Shown here one piece after another: positions 53,341 to 63,978 of a stretch of 64,000 bases of DNA. Numbering within the stretch: position 1 is the first letter of the stretch; each line of letters begins with the position of its first letter. The DNA lies in NCBI GenBank assembly GCA_036941025.1, contig JAYMNP010000001.1:248001-312000 (forward strand), read 5' to 3'. Source of the stretch: Lachnospiraceae bacterium JLR.KK002 (GTDB taxonomy: Bacteria > Bacillota > Clostridia > Lachnospirales > Lachnospiraceae). The notes beneath the pieces were generated by a model. That model did not search any database, had not been told where the DNA came from, and saw only the letters and a list, made by a program, of their open reading frames with translations. The translations under genes and the position numbers were made by a program.

Positions 53341-54594
53341 ATGGCTGGGAGAATAGATGACAGGATTCGCTGCTCTTTCTGCGGAAAGACAGACGGGCAG
53401 GTCCGTAAGCTGATTGCAGGACCAAACGGAGCATATATATGTGACGAATGCGTGGATATCTGCGCGGAAATTATAGAAGAAGAACTGGAAGAAGAGGAAA
53501 ACGTTGAACCGGAAGTGGAAGAAATCAATCTTTTAAAGCCGGTGGAATTAAAAGAATTCCTGGACGAATATGTAATCGGGCAGGAGGAAGCCAAGAAAGT
53601 GCTTTCTGTTGCGGTGTATAATCATTATAAACGAATTCTGGCGCCGCCCAATCTGGGTGTGGAGCTGCAGAAAAGCAATATTCTGATGCTGGGCCCCACA
53701 GGCTGCGGCAAGACGCTGCTGGCCCAGACACTGGCGAGGATTCTGAATGTGCCCTTTGCCATTGCAGACGCCACCGCACTGACGGAAGCCGGATATGTGG
53801 GAGAAGACGTGGAAAATATTCTTCTCAAAATCATTCAGGCGGCAGAATATGATATTGAGCGCGCCCAGAGAGGCATTATCTATATTGATGAAATTGATAA
53901 GATTACAAGAAAATCAGAGAATCCTTCCATTACCAGAGACGTGTCCGGCGAAGGCGTTCAGCAGGCACTTCTGAAAATACTGGAAGGAACCGTAGCAAGC
54001 GTTCCCCCTCAGGGCGGAAGGAAGCATCCCCAGCAGGAGCTGATTCAGATTGATACCACTAATATTCTGTTTATCTGCGGAGGTGCTTTTGAAGGTCTGG
54101 ACAAAATTGTGGAAAACAGAATGGATCAGAAATCCATGGGATTTAATGCGGAAATTGCAGACAAAAGGGAAAAGAATCTGGGCGTTATCCTGAAACAGGC
54201 GCTGCCCCAGGATTTTGTAAAATTCGGCCTGATTCCGGAATTTGTGGGACGTGTGCCGGTGACGGTTTCCCTGGAAGCTCTGGACAAAAACGCTCTGGTG
54301 CGTATCCTGAAGGAACCCAGAAATTCACTGATTCGCCAGTATGAAGCATTGTTTGAACTGGACGGCGTTGCTCTGTCTTTTGAGGAAGATGCCATTGAAG
54401 CAATTGCGGAAAAATCCCTGAAACGAAAAACAGGCGCAAGAGGGCTGCGTGCAATCGTGGAGAAGGTGCTGATGGATCTGATGTACCGGGTGCCTTCCGA
54501 CGAATCCATTACCCACTGCCATATTACAAAAGCAGCCGTGGAGAACGAACAGGAAGTGGAGATTGCATTCGGCAGTGAGAGCAAGTCTGCCTGA
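53341..54594 (+). CDS. clpX: ATP-dependent Clp protease ATP-binding subunit ClpX
   Basis: 417 residues from the ATG at 53341 (CGGAG upstream); a longer in-frame start at 53236 is not supported. AAA+ unfoldase that feeds ClpP. A four-Cys zinc finger ([11 protein letters not shown]...CDECVDIC) binds adaptors and substrates. Walker A GPTGCGKT, Walker [11 protein letters not shown], sensor and Arg-finger regions are complete (FIPEFVGR-like [11 protein letters not shown]). The 168-base gap after clpP contains a GGGACAG/CTGTCCC hairpin (53195-53218) without a strong T-run, perhaps a partial attenuator. Confidence 0.98.
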   Translation: MAGRIDDRIRCSFCGKTDGQVRKLIAGPNGAYICDECVDICAEIIEEELEEEENVEPEVEEINLLKPVELKEFLDEYVIGQEEAKKVLSVAVYNHYKRILAPPNLGVELQKSNILMLGPTGCGKTLLAQTLARILNVPFAIADATALTEAGYVGEDVENILLKIIQAAEYDIERAQRGIIYIDEIDKITRKSENPSITRDVSGEGVQQALLKILEGTVASVPPQGGRKHPQQELIQIDTTNILFICGGAFEGLDKIVENRMDQKSMGFNAEIADKREKNLGVILKQALPQDFVKFGLIPEFVGRVPVTVSLEALDKNALVRILKEPRNSLIRQYEALFELDGVALSFEEDAIEAIAEKSLKRKTGARGLRAIVEKVLMDLMYRVPSDESITHCHITKAAVENEQEVEIAFGSESKSA

Positions 54595-54610
54595 GGAGAG
54601 ATGAGATAAC

Positions 54611-56926
54611 ATGAAGGAAGCGTACAGAAAAATTCCGGCAGTGGCACTTCGGGGAATGACTATCCTCCCCGGTATGGTGGCACATTTTGATGTGAGCAGA
54701 AGTAAATCCATCCGGGCTGTGGAGACGGCCATGATGGAAGACCAGATGGTATTTCTGGTGACTCAGAAGCACATCGAAAAAGAAGAACCGGAACTGGAAG
54801 ATTTATATACCATCGGGATTATTGTGGTAATCAAACAGGTAATCAAACTGCAGAATAATGTGGTCCGCGTGCTGGTGGAAGGAGAAACACGGGCCAGCCT
54901 GATTTCTCTGGAGCAGGAGGAATACCTTCAGGCAGAGGTAGAACCTCTGAACCGGGAAGAAGAACTCCTTCCGGTGGAAATTCAGGAGGCCATGATACGA
55001 GGCATACAGGAAACCTTTACCCGATACTGTCTGCTGAATCCCAAGCATGGGAAAGAAATTGCCAGACAGATGGTGGAGATACCCGAACTGGAGAAACTGC
55101 TGGATTACATTGGCAATAATCTGCCGGTGGGTTATGAGGAAAAACAGAAGATTCTGGAGGCAGATTCCATTCAGGAGCGGTATGAAACACTGATGATTAT
55201 TCTGTTAAATGAAATCAACATTATACAGATTAAAACGGAGTTTCAGACCAAAGTAAAGGAAAAAGTAGACAAAAACCAGAAAGAATATATTCTGCGGGAG
55301 CAGATGAAGCTGATTCGGGAAGAACTGGGAGAGGACAATACCATATCCGAAGCGGAACATTACCTGGAGGAGACGGAAAAGCTCAACGCAGAACAGGAAG
55401 TAAAGGAAAAACTGGAAAAAGAGGTGGAACGTTTTAAAAATGTTTCCCTGAATTCCTCGGAAAGTGCGGTGATTCGGGGCTATATAGAGACCCTTCTGGA
55501 ACTGCCCTGGAACAAAGCCTCCAAAGATAACCGGAATCTGGAAGATGCGGAGCGCATTCTGGACGAAGACCACTATGGTATGGAAAAGGTCAAGGAGCGT
55601 ATGCTGGAATTTCTGGCGGTGCGGAACCTGACCAGGAAAGGCGATAGCCCCATTATCTGTCTGGTGGGCCCTCCCGGAACCGGAAAAACCAGTATTGCCC
55701 GTTCCGTGGCCCGCGCACTGGATAAAAAATACGTGCGTATCAGCCTTGGCGGAGTGCGGGATGAAGCGGAAATCCGCGGTCACAGAAAGACTTATGTGGG
55801 AGCCATGCCCGGCAGAATCGCCAACGGTCTGAAAAATGCCGGCGTCAAAAATCCTCTGATGCTGCTGGATGAGATTGACAAGATAAGCAGCGATTACAAG
55901 GGAGATACGGCCTCTGCCCTGCTGGAAGTGCTGGACAGCGAGCAGAACAGCAAATTCCGGGACCATTATGTGGAACTTCCCCTGGATTTGTCCGAAGTGC
56001 TTTTTATTGCAACAGCCAATTCCCTGCAGAACATTCCCAAACCGCTGTTGGACCGTATGGAAATTATTGAAGTCAGCAGCTACACAGAAAATGAAAAAGC
56101 ACATATTGCCAGAGAGCACCTGATTGCCAAGCAGATGGAGAAAAACGGTCTGAAAGAAGGCCAGCTAACCATCAGCGACCATGCCCTGGAGCGTCTGATC
56201 AGCGGTTACACCAGGGAAGCAGGGGTTCGTAATCTGGAGCGCAAAATCGGAGAAATCTGCCGGAAAGCAGCCAGAGAGATTTATCAGAAAAATAAAAAGT
56301 CTGTCAAGATCACAGGAAGCAGACTGGAAAAACTGTTAGGAAAAGAGAAATATAATTATGATTTAATAAATGAGACAGATGAGATTGGAATTGTGCGAGG
56401 ACTGGCCTGGACAAGTGTGGGAGGAGATACCCTGCAGATTGAAGTAAACATTATGCCGGGTAAAGGAGAATTCCAGCTTACCGGGCAACTGGGAGACGTT
56501 ATGAAAGAGTCGGCCCGGACCGGTATCAGCTATATCCGTTCTGTCAGTGAAACCTATGGAATTGACAAAGAATTCTTCCAGGAATGGGATATTCACATCC
56601 ATATTCCGGAGGGAGCGGTACCAAAGGACGGTCCTTCCGCCGGAATTACCATGGCCACGGCCATGCTTTCTGCTATTACCAGGCGGAAAGTCCGCAAAGA
56701 TGTGGCCATGACCGGAGAGATTACCCTGCGGGGAAGAGTGCTTCCCATCGGCGGCCTGAAAGAAAAGATTCTGGCAGCCAGAAATGCGGGAATCCGGACG
56801 ATTTGCGTACCGGTAAAAAACGAGCCGGATGTGGCGGAAATTGCCCAGGAAATAAAAAAGGGGCTGGAAATTGTATTTGTGGAAAATATGGAACAGGTAC
56901 TGGAGGCAGCTCTTCTGCCGGAATAG
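54611..56926 (+). CDS. lon: ATP-dependent protease Lon
   Basis: 771 residues. N-terminal LON substrate-binding domain ([34 protein letters not shown]), coiled-coil linker, AAA+ domain (Walker [10 protein letters not shown], Walker [11 protein letters not shown]) and Ser-Lys protease domain. The catalytic Ser676 is in [15 protein letters not shown], and the Lys is in the later [10 protein letters not shown] region. It starts 16 bases after clpX and degrades misfolded and regulatory proteins in the cytosol. Confidence 0.98.
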   Translation: MKEAYRKIPAVALRGMTILPGMVAHFDVSRSKSIRAVETAMMEDQMVFLVTQKHIEKEEPELEDLYTIGIIVVIKQVIKLQNNVVRVLVEGETRASLISLEQEEYLQAEVEPLNREEELLPVEIQEAMIRGIQETFTRYCLLNPKHGKEIARQMVEIPELEKLLDYIGNNLPVGYEEKQKILEADSIQERYETLMIILLNEINIIQIKTEFQTKVKEKVDKNQKEYILREQMKLIREELGEDNTISEAEHYLEETEKLNAEQEVKEKLEKEVERFKNVSLNSSESAVIRGYIETLLELPWNKASKDNRNLEDAERILDEDHYGMEKVKERMLEFLAVRNLTRKGDSPIICLVGPPGTGKTSIARSVARALDKKYVRISLGGVRDEAEIRGHRKTYVGAMPGRIANGLKNAGVKNPLMLLDEIDKISSDYKGDTASALLEVLDSEQNSKFRDHYVELPLDLSEVLFIATANSLQNIPKPLLDRMEIIEVSSYTENEKAHIAREHLIAKQMEKNGLKEGQLTISDHALERLISGYTREAGVRNLERKIGEICRKAAREIYQKNKKSVKITGSRLEKLLGKEKYNYDLINETDEIGIVRGLAWTSVGGDTLQIEVNIMPGKGEFQLTGQLGDVMKESARTGISYIRSVSETYGIDKEFFQEWDIHIHIPEGAVPKDGPSAGITMATAMLSAITRRKVRKDVAMTGEITLRGRVLPIGGLKEKILAARNAGIRTICVPVKNEPDVAEIAQEIKKGLEIVFVENMEQVLEAALLPE

Positions 56927-57041
56927 ACGGCTGCTATATCCGGGGCGTCAAAAGAGGTGCATTCAGCCAAAGACTGTTTTTGGCAGCCAGGTCGGTTAGC
57001 CGGAAACTTTCCGTCAGAAACGGACAGAAAGAGAGAATCGT

Positions 57042-57713
57042 ATGGTTATTAAATCAGCAGAACTGGAAACAGTATGCGGAATCACAAGTAAACTGCCGGA
57101 TACAGACAGGCCGGAGGTGGCTTTTGCAGGCAAATCCAACGTAGGCAAATCTTCTCTGATTAATGGTCTGATGAACCGGAAAGCCCTGGCCAGGACTTCT
57201 GCCCAGCCGGGAAAAACCCAGACCATCAATTATTACAATATTAATAACTGCATGTATCTGGTGGACCTGCCGGGATACGGATATGCAAAAGTGTCTCCCA
57301 GGGAGAAGGAGAAATGGGGGCAGATGGTTGAAAATTATCTGCATACGTCCAGTCAGCTTCAGGTGGTATTTCTGCTGATTGATATTCGCCATGAGCCTTC
57401 CGCCAATGACAGGCAGATGTATGACTGGGTTGTCTGTCAGGGATTTGACCCCGTTATCATAGCAACAAAGCTGGACAAAATTAACCGTAGCCAGGTGCAG
57501 AAGCATGTAAAAATGATTCGCAACGGCCTTAAGCTGAAGGAAGGCACTCCCGTTTTCCCTTACTCTGCCCAGACGAAACAGGGACGGGATGAAATCTGGA
57601 ATTTTATAGATGAGATACCGGAAGTTGCGAAGGTGCTTGCAAAAAATCCCTCAGCACCTCGCAAAAATGAAGGAAATCCTGCAAAATCAGGAGGGAGACG
57701 TGAGAAGAAATAA
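57042..57713 (+). CDS. engB: Ribosome biogenesis GTP-binding protein EngB (YsxC)
   Basis: 223 residues. A small GTPase needed for 50S subunit assembly. G1 [10 protein letters not shown]3 DLPGYG, G4 TKLDK and the G5 region are all present; [17 protein letters not shown] switch I is seen as [14 protein letters not shown] basic tail ([19 protein letters not shown]) extends about 20 residues beyond most homologues and overlaps the next gene's start by 14 bases. lon-engB adjacency is typical for Firmicutes. Confidence 0.97.
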   Translation: MVIKSAELETVCGITSKLPDTDRPEVAFAGKSNVGKSSLINGLMNRKALARTSAQPGKTQTINYYNINNCMYLVDLPGYGYAKVSPREKEKWGQMVENYLHTSSQLQVVFLLIDIRHEPSANDRQMYDWVVCQGFDPVIIATKLDKINRSQVQKHVKMIRNGLKLKEGTPVFPYSAQTKQGRDEIWNFIDEIPEVAKVLAKNPSAPRKNEGNPAKSGGRREKK

Positions 57714-58725
57714 ATATCTGTTTGTATTTTGTATGCTGCTTGCCATTACCCTGGCAGGCGGTATTTTTACGAAAGCATATATGAGTCTGGAGGAACAGTC
57801 CCAGGAGGATGAAAAGCTGCGGATTGTAACCTCTTTTTATCCTGTCTATATTGCCGCTGCAAATATTGTGGGGGATACCGGGAGCGTACTGCTGGAGAAT
57901 TTAAGCGAACCACAGACCGGATGTCTCCATGACTATCAGCTCACTCCCCAGGATATGATACTATTGTCAAAGGCAGATTTATTTTTAGTAAACGGAGGCG
58001 GAATAGAAGGATTTCTGGAAGAAGCAGGAGAAACCTGTCCTGAACTGGCAGTGGAAGAGATAGCAGAAGGAGTTGAACTGCTGGAGGAATATGGAAGTGA
58101 TTCCATCCAGGAAATATTTCATGAGTCGGAAGAAATGCATGTGCAGGAGGAAGACCATGGCCACGGAGCAAAAAACGCCCATGGCTGGATGGACACCAGG
58201 AGATACTGCCAGATGGTTCGGAATATGGCAGATGTTATCAGCCAGGCGGACCAGGAACATGGAGAACGTTATCAGGAACATGCAGATGATTATTGCGAAA
58301 AAATCCAGGAACTGACAGACAGGCTTGCAGCCCTGAGAGAAAAGCTGGAAGAAAAAGGAAAATCTGCCGGAAATAAAGAGAACGGTGGCCAGAGCAGTGC
58401 TCTTAATGTGGTTATTTTCCATGAGGCCTTCGCCTATGTGGCGGATGAACTGGGGCTGAATGTGGTATACTGCCTGAATCTGGATGAGGAGCGGCAGGTC
58501 AGCGCCGGGGAACTTGCCGATTTGCTGGCAGCAATTCAGGAACATCAGGTATCTGTGATTCTGGCAGAGGAAACATATGGCAGAAAACTGGGTGAAACCG
58601 TGGAATCAGAAACGGACTGTCAGGTGTATTATCTGGATACTCTGGTACGGGGACAATATGAAACGGACAGTTATCTGAAAGGCGCGGAGAAAAATATTGA
58701 AATTCTGGAACAGGCAGCCTGGTAA
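57700..58725 (+). CDS. Zinc/metal ABC transporter substrate-binding protein (ZnuA/AdcA type)
   Basis: About 341 residues from the GTG at 57700, with AGGAGGGA just upstream and overlapping the engB end. The N-terminus has one hydrophobic helix ([19 protein letters not shown]) without a lipobox Cys, so it is probably membrane-anchored or secreted rather than lipidated. Metal ligands of the cluster 9 family: His in GCLHDYQLTPQD, His in HGWMDTRRY, His in FHEAFAYVADELGL and Glu in LAEETYGR. A His-rich loop (HVQEEDHGHGAKNAHGW) favours zinc. First gene of a three-gene importer. Confidence 0.9.
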   Translation: MRRNKYLFVFCMLLAITLAGGIFTKAYMSLEEQSQEDEKLRIVTSFYPVYIAAANIVGDTGSVLLENLSEPQTGCLHDYQLTPQDMILLSKADLFLVNGGGIEGFLEEAGETCPELAVEEIAEGVELLEEYGSDSIQEIFHESEEMHVQEEDHGHGAKNAHGWMDTRRYCQMVRNMADVISQADQEHGERYQEHADDYCEKIQELTDRLAALREKLEEKGKSAGNKENGGQSSALNVVIFHEAFAYVADELGLNVVYCLNLDEERQVSAGELADLLAAIQEHQVSVILAEETYGRKLGETVESETDCQVYYLDTLVRGQYETDSYLKGAEKNIEILEQAAW

Positions 58726-58751
58726 GGTGCTGTCGGAGAAGGAGACGGAAA

Positions 58752-59579
58752 TTGCGGAAAATGGTAAAGCCCTGCGGGCTGCATTGCATTAAGATAAAGC
58801 ATTTAGGCGTAACATTCGCCGAACAGGTAATTCTTGAGGATATCAATCTGCATATTCACTGCGGCAGCCTGAATGCGGTAATCGGACGCAACGGCGCCGG
58901 AAAATCCACCTTAATCCGGGCCATTCTGGGTGAGACGCCTCATACGGGAAAAATAGAATTCAAAGACCGGGAGAACGGACGGATTCAGAAAATGAAGATT
59001 GGTTATGTACCCCAGTCCCTGAATATGGAAAAGCAAACTCCGGTCAGCGTTTATGACATGATTGCCTCTTATCAGAGCAATGCGCCGGTGTTTCTGATGA
59101 AAAGCAGAAAAGTAAAAGAGAACATTCTGGAACATCTGAGGATTTTTCAGGCGGAACATCTGCTGGATAAGCAGGTGTGCAACCTTTCCGGCGGGGAACT
59201 GCAGCGGGTGCTGCTGTCCATGGCGGTGATGGATTCCCCTAACCTGCTGCTGCTGGACGAACCGGTGTCCGGGATGGACAGGAATGGAATGGAGCTTTTT
59301 TACCAGGCTATTTACCAGTTGAAGGAGGCATACGATCTGGCGGTTATCCTGATTTCCCATGACCTGGAATACGTCAGGCGCTATGCGGATAAAGTGATTC
59401 TGCTGGATAAAACAGTGCTGAAGCAGGGAAGCGTGAAAGAAGTATTCCGGAGCAGGGAATTTGCCGAAACCTTTCAGACGGGGGCGGAGGAGACGTCCGT
59501 AAGGCAGAGCAGTTCCGGGCAGGAGCCGGAAAGGATTTCCGGTACGGGCCAAAACGATGGGAACCGCAGCAGGCCTTAA
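58752..59579 (+). CDS. Zinc/metal ABC transporter ATP-binding protein (ZnuC type)
   Basis: 275 residues from a TTG with AGGAG seven bases upstream; an ATG at 58761 is an alternative. Walker A GRNGAGKST, Q-loop VPQSLNM, signature LSGGELQR, Walker B LLLLDEPVSGMD and His switch ISHD are all present. The end (TGAEETSVRQSSSGQEPERISGTGQNDGNRSRP) is a hydrophilic tail not needed for the fold. Lies between the binding protein and permease genes and powers metal uptake. Confidence 0.93.
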   Translation: MRKMVKPCGLHCIKIKHLGVTFAEQVILEDINLHIHCGSLNAVIGRNGAGKSTLIRAILGETPHTGKIEFKDRENGRIQKMKIGYVPQSLNMEKQTPVSVYDMIASYQSNAPVFLMKSRKVKENILEHLRIFQAEHLLDKQVCNLSGGELQRVLLSMAVMDSPNLLLLDEPVSGMDRNGMELFYQAIYQLKEAYDLAVILISHDLEYVRRYADKVILLDKTVLKQGSVKEVFRSREFAETFQTGAEETSVRQSSSGQEPERISGTGQNDGNRSRP

Positions 59580-59598
59580 CGGGAAAGGAGGAAAACAG

Positions 59599-60411
59599 AT
59601 GGAGATTTTCTCCTGGCTTGAGTATGATTTTATGAAATATGCCTTTCTGGCAGTGTTGATTATTACGCCTCTGTTTGGATTGATGGGAACTATGATTGTC
59701 AATCGGAAAATGGCGTTTTTTTCCGATGCACTGGGCCATTCAGCTCTGACGGGAATTGCGGTGGGCGTGGTATTCGGTGTGGAGAATACAGGTATTTCCA
59801 TGGTGGTATTTGCAGTGGTGTTTGCACTGTGCTTAAATCAGATTAGCAGCAGAATTGCGGCTTCCACCGATACGGTGATTTCTGTCTTTTCCTCCTGCAG
59901 CGTTGCCCTGGGGCTGGCAATTCTGTCAAAAGGAGGGAATTTCAGTAAGTATTCCGGTATTCTGGTGGGGGATATTCTCAGCATCACACCGCGGGAAATA
60001 TTATATCTTGTTTTGATTTTTATAATCACGCTTGTATTCTGGATATTTGGATTTAACAGACTGCTGGCAGTGAGTCTGAACCGCACGCTGGCGGGAAGCC
60101 GGCGTATTCCGGTTGCTCTCATGGAAAATCTTTTTGCGGTTCTGACCGCATTAATCGTTATGGTTTCCATTAAATGGGTGGGAATTCTGATTATCAACGC
60201 ATTGCTGATTCTTCCGGCGGCTTCTGCCCGGAACATATCGGAAAATATGCGGGAGTACCATTTCTTTTCTGTTTTGTTTTCCCTGTTTTCCGGCATACTG
60301 GGGCTGATTATTTCCTATTTCGTAAATGTGGCCACCGGGCCTTCCATTGTGATTATTGCTTCTGTGATTTATTTTGCCACATATGTGTGGGGCAGGAAAA
60401 ATAATGTGTGA
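59599..60411 (+). CDS. Zinc/metal ABC transporter permease (ZnuB type)
   Basis: 270 residues from the ATG at 59599 (AAAGGAGG seven bases upstream). ABC-3 family with seven to eight membrane helices. The N-terminal FMKYAFLAVLIITPLFGLMGTMIVNRKMAFFSDALGHSALTGIAVG has the conserved FFSDALGHSALTG metal-path segment. The later SIKWVGILIINALLILPAASARNIS is also characteristic. It completes the importer started inside engB. Confidence 0.95.
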   Translation: MEIFSWLEYDFMKYAFLAVLIITPLFGLMGTMIVNRKMAFFSDALGHSALTGIAVGVVFGVENTGISMVVFAVVFALCLNQISSRIAASTDTVISVFSSCSVALGLAILSKGGNFSKYSGILVGDILSITPREILYLVLIFIITLVFWIFGFNRLLAVSLNRTLAGSRRIPVALMENLFAVLTALIVMVSIKWVGILIINALLILPAASARNISENMREYHFFSVLFSLFSGILGLIISYFVNVATGPSIVIIASVIYFATYVWGRKNNV

Positions 60412-60548
60412 ATGTGCATAATCCCCGTCTTTACGAAGTTATTTTCGTATGGTAAAATAGCAATTGCGAAGGAAAACAGGCCGGATGATGGAAATAAATT
60501 AAATTTAAAATTAACTACAAAGAAAGGACGCGCAAAAGCGCAGGAAAC

Positions 60549-61301
60549 ATGAGCGAAAAAATTTTAGCAGTAGCAGCGGGACATGAAATCACAGAGCAGG
60601 AGCTTGATAATCTGATTCGCAATTATCCTCCGGAGCAGCAGATTTACATGTCGGACCCCAGAGCAAAACAGCAGGTACTGGAACAGTTGATTGCATTCCA
60701 TCTGTTTTATAAGATGGCAGTGGACGAGGGGATTACGGAATCTCAGGAATACCAGCAACTGGTGGCAAAGGTAAAGGTGGAGCTGGCCAGCCATATGGCG
60801 GCGACCAGTGTGGTTGAGAGCATTCAGGTAACGGAAGCGGAAGAACAGGAGTATTATGAGCAACATATGGAGCAGTTCCAGGAGAAAGCCCAGGTAAGAG
60901 CCAGACATATTCTGGTGGAGACCAGGGAGCAGGCGGAAAATATCGGCAAAGAGCTGGAGCAGGGGCTGGATTTTGCAGAGGCGGCAAAGAAATATTCCAC
61001 CTGCCCCTCCGGAGAGAAAGGCGGAGACCTGGGATATTTTACCAGAGGACAGATGGTGCCGGAATTTGAAAAAGCGGCCTTTGGAGGAGAAACCGGGAAG
61101 GTAATCGGCCCGGTGGAGACGCAGTTTGGCTGTCATCTGATTCTGGTGGAGGATAAAAAAGAAGGTTTTGTAAAGCCTTTCGGGCAGGTACGGGAGCAGA
61201 TTCATCAGCAGGTGATTCAGACCAGGCAGCAGGCGGCTTACGATGAAAAAGTAAAAGAACTGGAAGCGGCTTACGGTGTGGAAAGACGGTCGGAAGCGTA
61301 A
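60549..61301 (+). CDS. Parvulin-type peptidyl-prolyl isomerase
   Basis: 250 residues. SurA-like N-terminal helical part (VAAGHEITEQELDNLIRNYPPEQQIYMSDPRAKQQVLEQLIAFHLFYKMA) and one rotamase domain (QVRARHILVETREQAENIGKELEQGLDFAEAAKKYSTCPSGEKGGDLGYFTRGQMVPEFEKAAF). There is no signal peptide or lipobox, so unlike PrsA it should work in the cytoplasm. It follows the zinc importer after a 137-base gap and is probably independent of it. Confidence 0.9.
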   Translation: MSEKILAVAAGHEITEQELDNLIRNYPPEQQIYMSDPRAKQQVLEQLIAFHLFYKMAVDEGITESQEYQQLVAKVKVELASHMAATSVVESIQVTEAEEQEYYEQHMEQFQEKAQVRARHILVETREQAENIGKELEQGLDFAEAAKKYSTCPSGEKGGDLGYFTRGQMVPEFEKAAFGGETGKVIGPVETQFGCHLILVEDKKEGFVKPFGQVREQIHQQVIQTRQQAAYDEKVKELEAAYGVERRSEA

Positions 61302-61372
61302 GATGTACAGATTTGGCAGAAAAATTTTTCAGGCGCAGACAGTATGCGTTCCAAAAAGCAGGGAGTGGTAGC

Positions 61373-62494
61373 GTGAAACAGTCGACAAAATACTGGAAGA
61401 TACTTGTAAATTTGCTGGTGGCAGTGTTTACCATTGTGTGTCTTTGTGTTATTTTTCCAAAATTACTGATGTTTTTCATGCCCTTTGTGGTTGGATGGAT
61501 TATTTCCATGATTGCCAATCCGCTGGTGCGTTTTCTGGAAAGAAAGGTAAAAATCGTCCGGAAGCACAGTTCCATGATGATTATTATCGCAGTGCTGGCA
61601 GCAGTCATCGGACTGGGGTATCTGGCCGTATCCCGTCTGGTGGTGGAAACGGGGAACCTGATTTCCAGCCTTCCGGAGATTTATGAGAATTTTCAGGAAG
61701 ATTTTGAGGAAATCGGAGAGAATTTTCAGGGATTTTATGACAGGCTTCCCAAAGATACCCAGGAAGATATTCAGGAAGTGACTTCTGAATTCGCAGGATA
61801 TGTGGGCGGCCTGGTGCAGGCAATCGGCGAACCCACCTTTGAAGCGGCGGGTAATTTTGCCAAAAATGTGCCGGGAACACTGATTGCCATTATTATGAGT
61901 ATTCTTTCCGCTTACTTTTTTACAGCAGAACGGGACGCCATACTGGCTGAAATGAAGAAAAGCGTACCTTCCGGCATCTGGAACCGGGTGGCCGGGGTGA
62001 TTCAGGATTTGAAACGGGTGGTAGGCGGTTATTTCAAAGCCCAGTTTAAAATTATGGGCGTAGTCTACGTGCTGCTGGTTATCGGGCTTTTTATTCTGAA
62101 AGTCAATTACGTGCTGCTGGTGGCTTTTATCATCGCATTTCTGGACATGCTGCCTTTCTTTGGCACAGGGACCGTGCTGGCCCCCTGGGCAGTGATTAAG
62201 ATTCTGTCCGGAGATTACCGGATGGCAGTGGGCCTGATTATCCTCTATGCGGTAACCCAGATTGTGCGTCAGGTTATCCAGCCCAAGATTGTGGGAGATA
62301 CCATTGGTATGAATCCCCTGGCAACCCTGTTTTTCATGTATATCGGGTATAAAATCAGCAGCATTGTGGGAATGATTATTGCAGTTCCCGTGGGCATGAT
62401 TCTGATTAACCTCTATAAGGCGGGAGTGTTTGACAATCAGATTCGCTGCATACGGGAACTGGTGAATGATATTAACGAATTTCGGAAGTTTTAA
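61373..62494 (+). CDS. AI-2E/YtvI-family membrane protein (sporulation YtvI-like)
   Basis: About 373 residues from the GTG at 61373 (GGGAG upstream); the in-frame start at 61313 lacks a ribosome site. Eight or so membrane helices with the family's layout. A paired N-terminal hairpin (WKILVNLLVAVFTIVCLCVIFPKLLMFFMPFVVGWIISMIANPLVRFLE) is followed by an amphipathic loop of 120 residues (NLISSLPEIYENFQEDFEEIGENFQGFYDRLPKD) and the conserved FLDMLPFFGTGTVLAPWA and QPKIVGDTIGMNPLATL segments. Family members export small molecules or act in spore formation. It overlaps the convergent spoVB-like gene by 23 bases. Confidence 0.88.
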   Translation: MKQSTKYWKILVNLLVAVFTIVCLCVIFPKLLMFFMPFVVGWIISMIANPLVRFLERKVKIVRKHSSMMIIIAVLAAVIGLGYLAVSRLVVETGNLISSLPEIYENFQEDFEEIGENFQGFYDRLPKDTQEDIQEVTSEFAGYVGGLVQAIGEPTFEAAGNFAKNVPGTLIAIIMSILSAYFFTAERDAILAEMKKSVPSGIWNRVAGVIQDLKRVVGGYFKAQFKIMGVVYVLLVIGLFILKVNYVLLVAFIIAFLDMLPFFGTGTVLAPWAVIKILSGDYRMAVGLIILYAVTQIVRQVIQPKIVGDTIGMNPLATLFFMYIGYKISSIVGMIIAVPVGMILINLYKAGVFDNQIRCIRELVNDINEFRKF

Positions 62495-63836
62495 GGGCGC
62501 TGTTTTTCCGGAGCAGCAGAAACAGCGCGCCGGCCGCCATTACGGACTGGCTGAGCAGAAGGCCCCACAGGTAGCCCTTGATACCGGCCGCAGGAATCAC
62601 AAACAGAACAAATCCAATGCGGATGCCAAGGCCCATAACATTTAAAAAGAAGGTGGAAGTGGTCTTTCCAAGCCCGTTTAAAATGCTGTGCAGGGTGGTG
62701 GAAAGATACAGGAAAGGACAAATCCAGCCCAGAATCACAATAAAGGTTCCGGCCAGTTCATTTCCAAAGAGGAAGGAACCCATCCACCGTCCCAGAAACA
62801 GGAACATCATGGTACATCCAAAGCCCAGCAGAAGACTGTAGAAGCAGGTGCGCTTAATCAGGGTCAGGATGTAACGGTGTTCCTTTTTTTCCTGCGCTTC
62901 CGCAATGGCAGGAAGGAGCATGACGGATACGGAGTTGGTGAGTACGGAAGGAAACAGCACCATGGGCAGAGCCATACCTGTCAGGATGCCGTAGACGCTT
63001 AAGGATTCGGAGGTGGAGTAGCCGTACTGGCGCAACTGTCCCGGAATCATCACGGCTTCCATACTCTGGAGAATATTTACCAGAACCCGGTTGGCGCTTA
63101 AGGGAAGAGACATCAGAAAAATCTGATGCATGGCTCCCAGGCGGCTGCCCCGGTTCTTTTTTCTGCGCAGAAAGCTGACGGAAAAAAGAACGGCGGCAAG
63201 TTCTCCGGCAACCATACCCCAAATCACCAGATTCAGAGAGATGGCGCCGTGTTTTTCCATGGAAATTTCAAAAAACAGCCATACGCTGGCTACCCGGATA
63301 AACTGTTCCAGCAACTGGGAAGCGGCGGGCACAAATGTTTTTTTCAGTCCGTAGAAATAACCGTTGATACAGGAATGGATGGCCGCAAAAGGAATGGTGA
63401 GGGACAGAATCTGAAGGAGCGGGGCGCACCTGGGTTCCTCCAGAAATGCAATGGCAATCCAGTCTGAAAAGCGGTATAAAAACAGGGTGCAGGCAAACGC
63501 CAGGGACAGAGACAGCGTAAGGCCCGCAGTCAGATAGCATTTTTCATTGTGAAAAGATTTCCGGCAGTATGGGGAACCGGGGGTGCTGTTGCAGCCGGAA
63601 CTGGCAGCCTGGGCCACAAACCGGGAAATGGCGGTCTGTATGGCGGAGGAGGTCAGAGAAATGGTAAGGACATGGATGGGAAAGGTAAGCTGGTAAATTC
63701 CCATTCCCTCAGCACCAATCCTCTGCGAAAGGAATATTCTATAGAAAAAGCCAATGAGCCGGGAAAGAAGGCCCGACAGGGTCAGCAGCAGAGTTCCGGT
63801 AATCAGCGGGTGGTTGCGCAGAGATTTATAATTCAT
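62472..63836 (-). CDS. SpoVB-like MOP-superfamily lipid flippase
   Basis: 454 residues with about 14 membrane helices. The MOP/MATE-type start ITGTLLLTLSGLLSRLIGFFYRIFLSQRIGAEGMGIYQLTFPIHVL is characteristic of stage V sporulation protein B and relatives, which flip lipid-linked cell-wall or cortex precursors. The inner repeat MSLPLSANRVLVNILQSMEAVMIPGQLRQYGYSTSESLSVYGILTGMALPMVLFPSVLTNSVSVMLLPAIAEAQ is strongly conserved. An insertion (SSGCNSTPGSPYCRKSFHNEK) lies in the loop after helix two or three. A sporulation role is likely but not proved. Confidence 0.9.
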   Translation of the reverse strand: MNYKSLRNHPLITGTLLLTLSGLLSRLIGFFYRIFLSQRIGAEGMGIYQLTFPIHVLTISLTSSAIQTAISRFVAQAASSGCNSTPGSPYCRKSFHNEKCYLTAGLTLSLSLAFACTLFLYRFSDWIAIAFLEEPRCAPLLQILSLTIPFAAIHSCINGYFYGLKKTFVPAASQLLEQFIRVASVWLFFEISMEKHGAISLNLVIWGMVAGELAAVLFSVSFLRRKKNRGSRLGAMHQIFLMSLPLSANRVLVNILQSMEAVMIPGQLRQYGYSTSESLSVYGILTGMALPMVLFPSVLTNSVSVMLLPAIAEAQEKKEHRYILTLIKRTCFYSLLLGFGCTMMFLFLGRWMGSFLFGNELAGTFIVILGWICPFLYLSTTLHSILNGLGKTTSTFFLNVMGLGIRIGFVLFVIPAAGIKGYLWGLLLSQSVMAAGALFLLLRKNSALKTSEIR

Positions 63837-63899
63837 AATGCCTCCGGGGAAAAATTCAGGATTATTTTAATCTATGTACCGGAACAGGGAAAAAGAACC

Positions 63900-63928
63900 T
63901 TGACACAGGAAGAAAAACATGATACTAT
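63900..63928 (+). promoter_or_regulatory. Sigma-A promoter of the IscR/Rrf2-type gene
   Basis: TTGACA (63900-63905), a 17-base spacer and TACTAT (63923-63928), 51 bases before the TTG start. Such promoters are often self-regulated by the Fe-S regulator. Confidence 0.8.
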
Positions 63929-63978
63929 GCGTTTGTGACAAATCCCCACTAAAACACTCGGAATTCAGAGGTGATAGG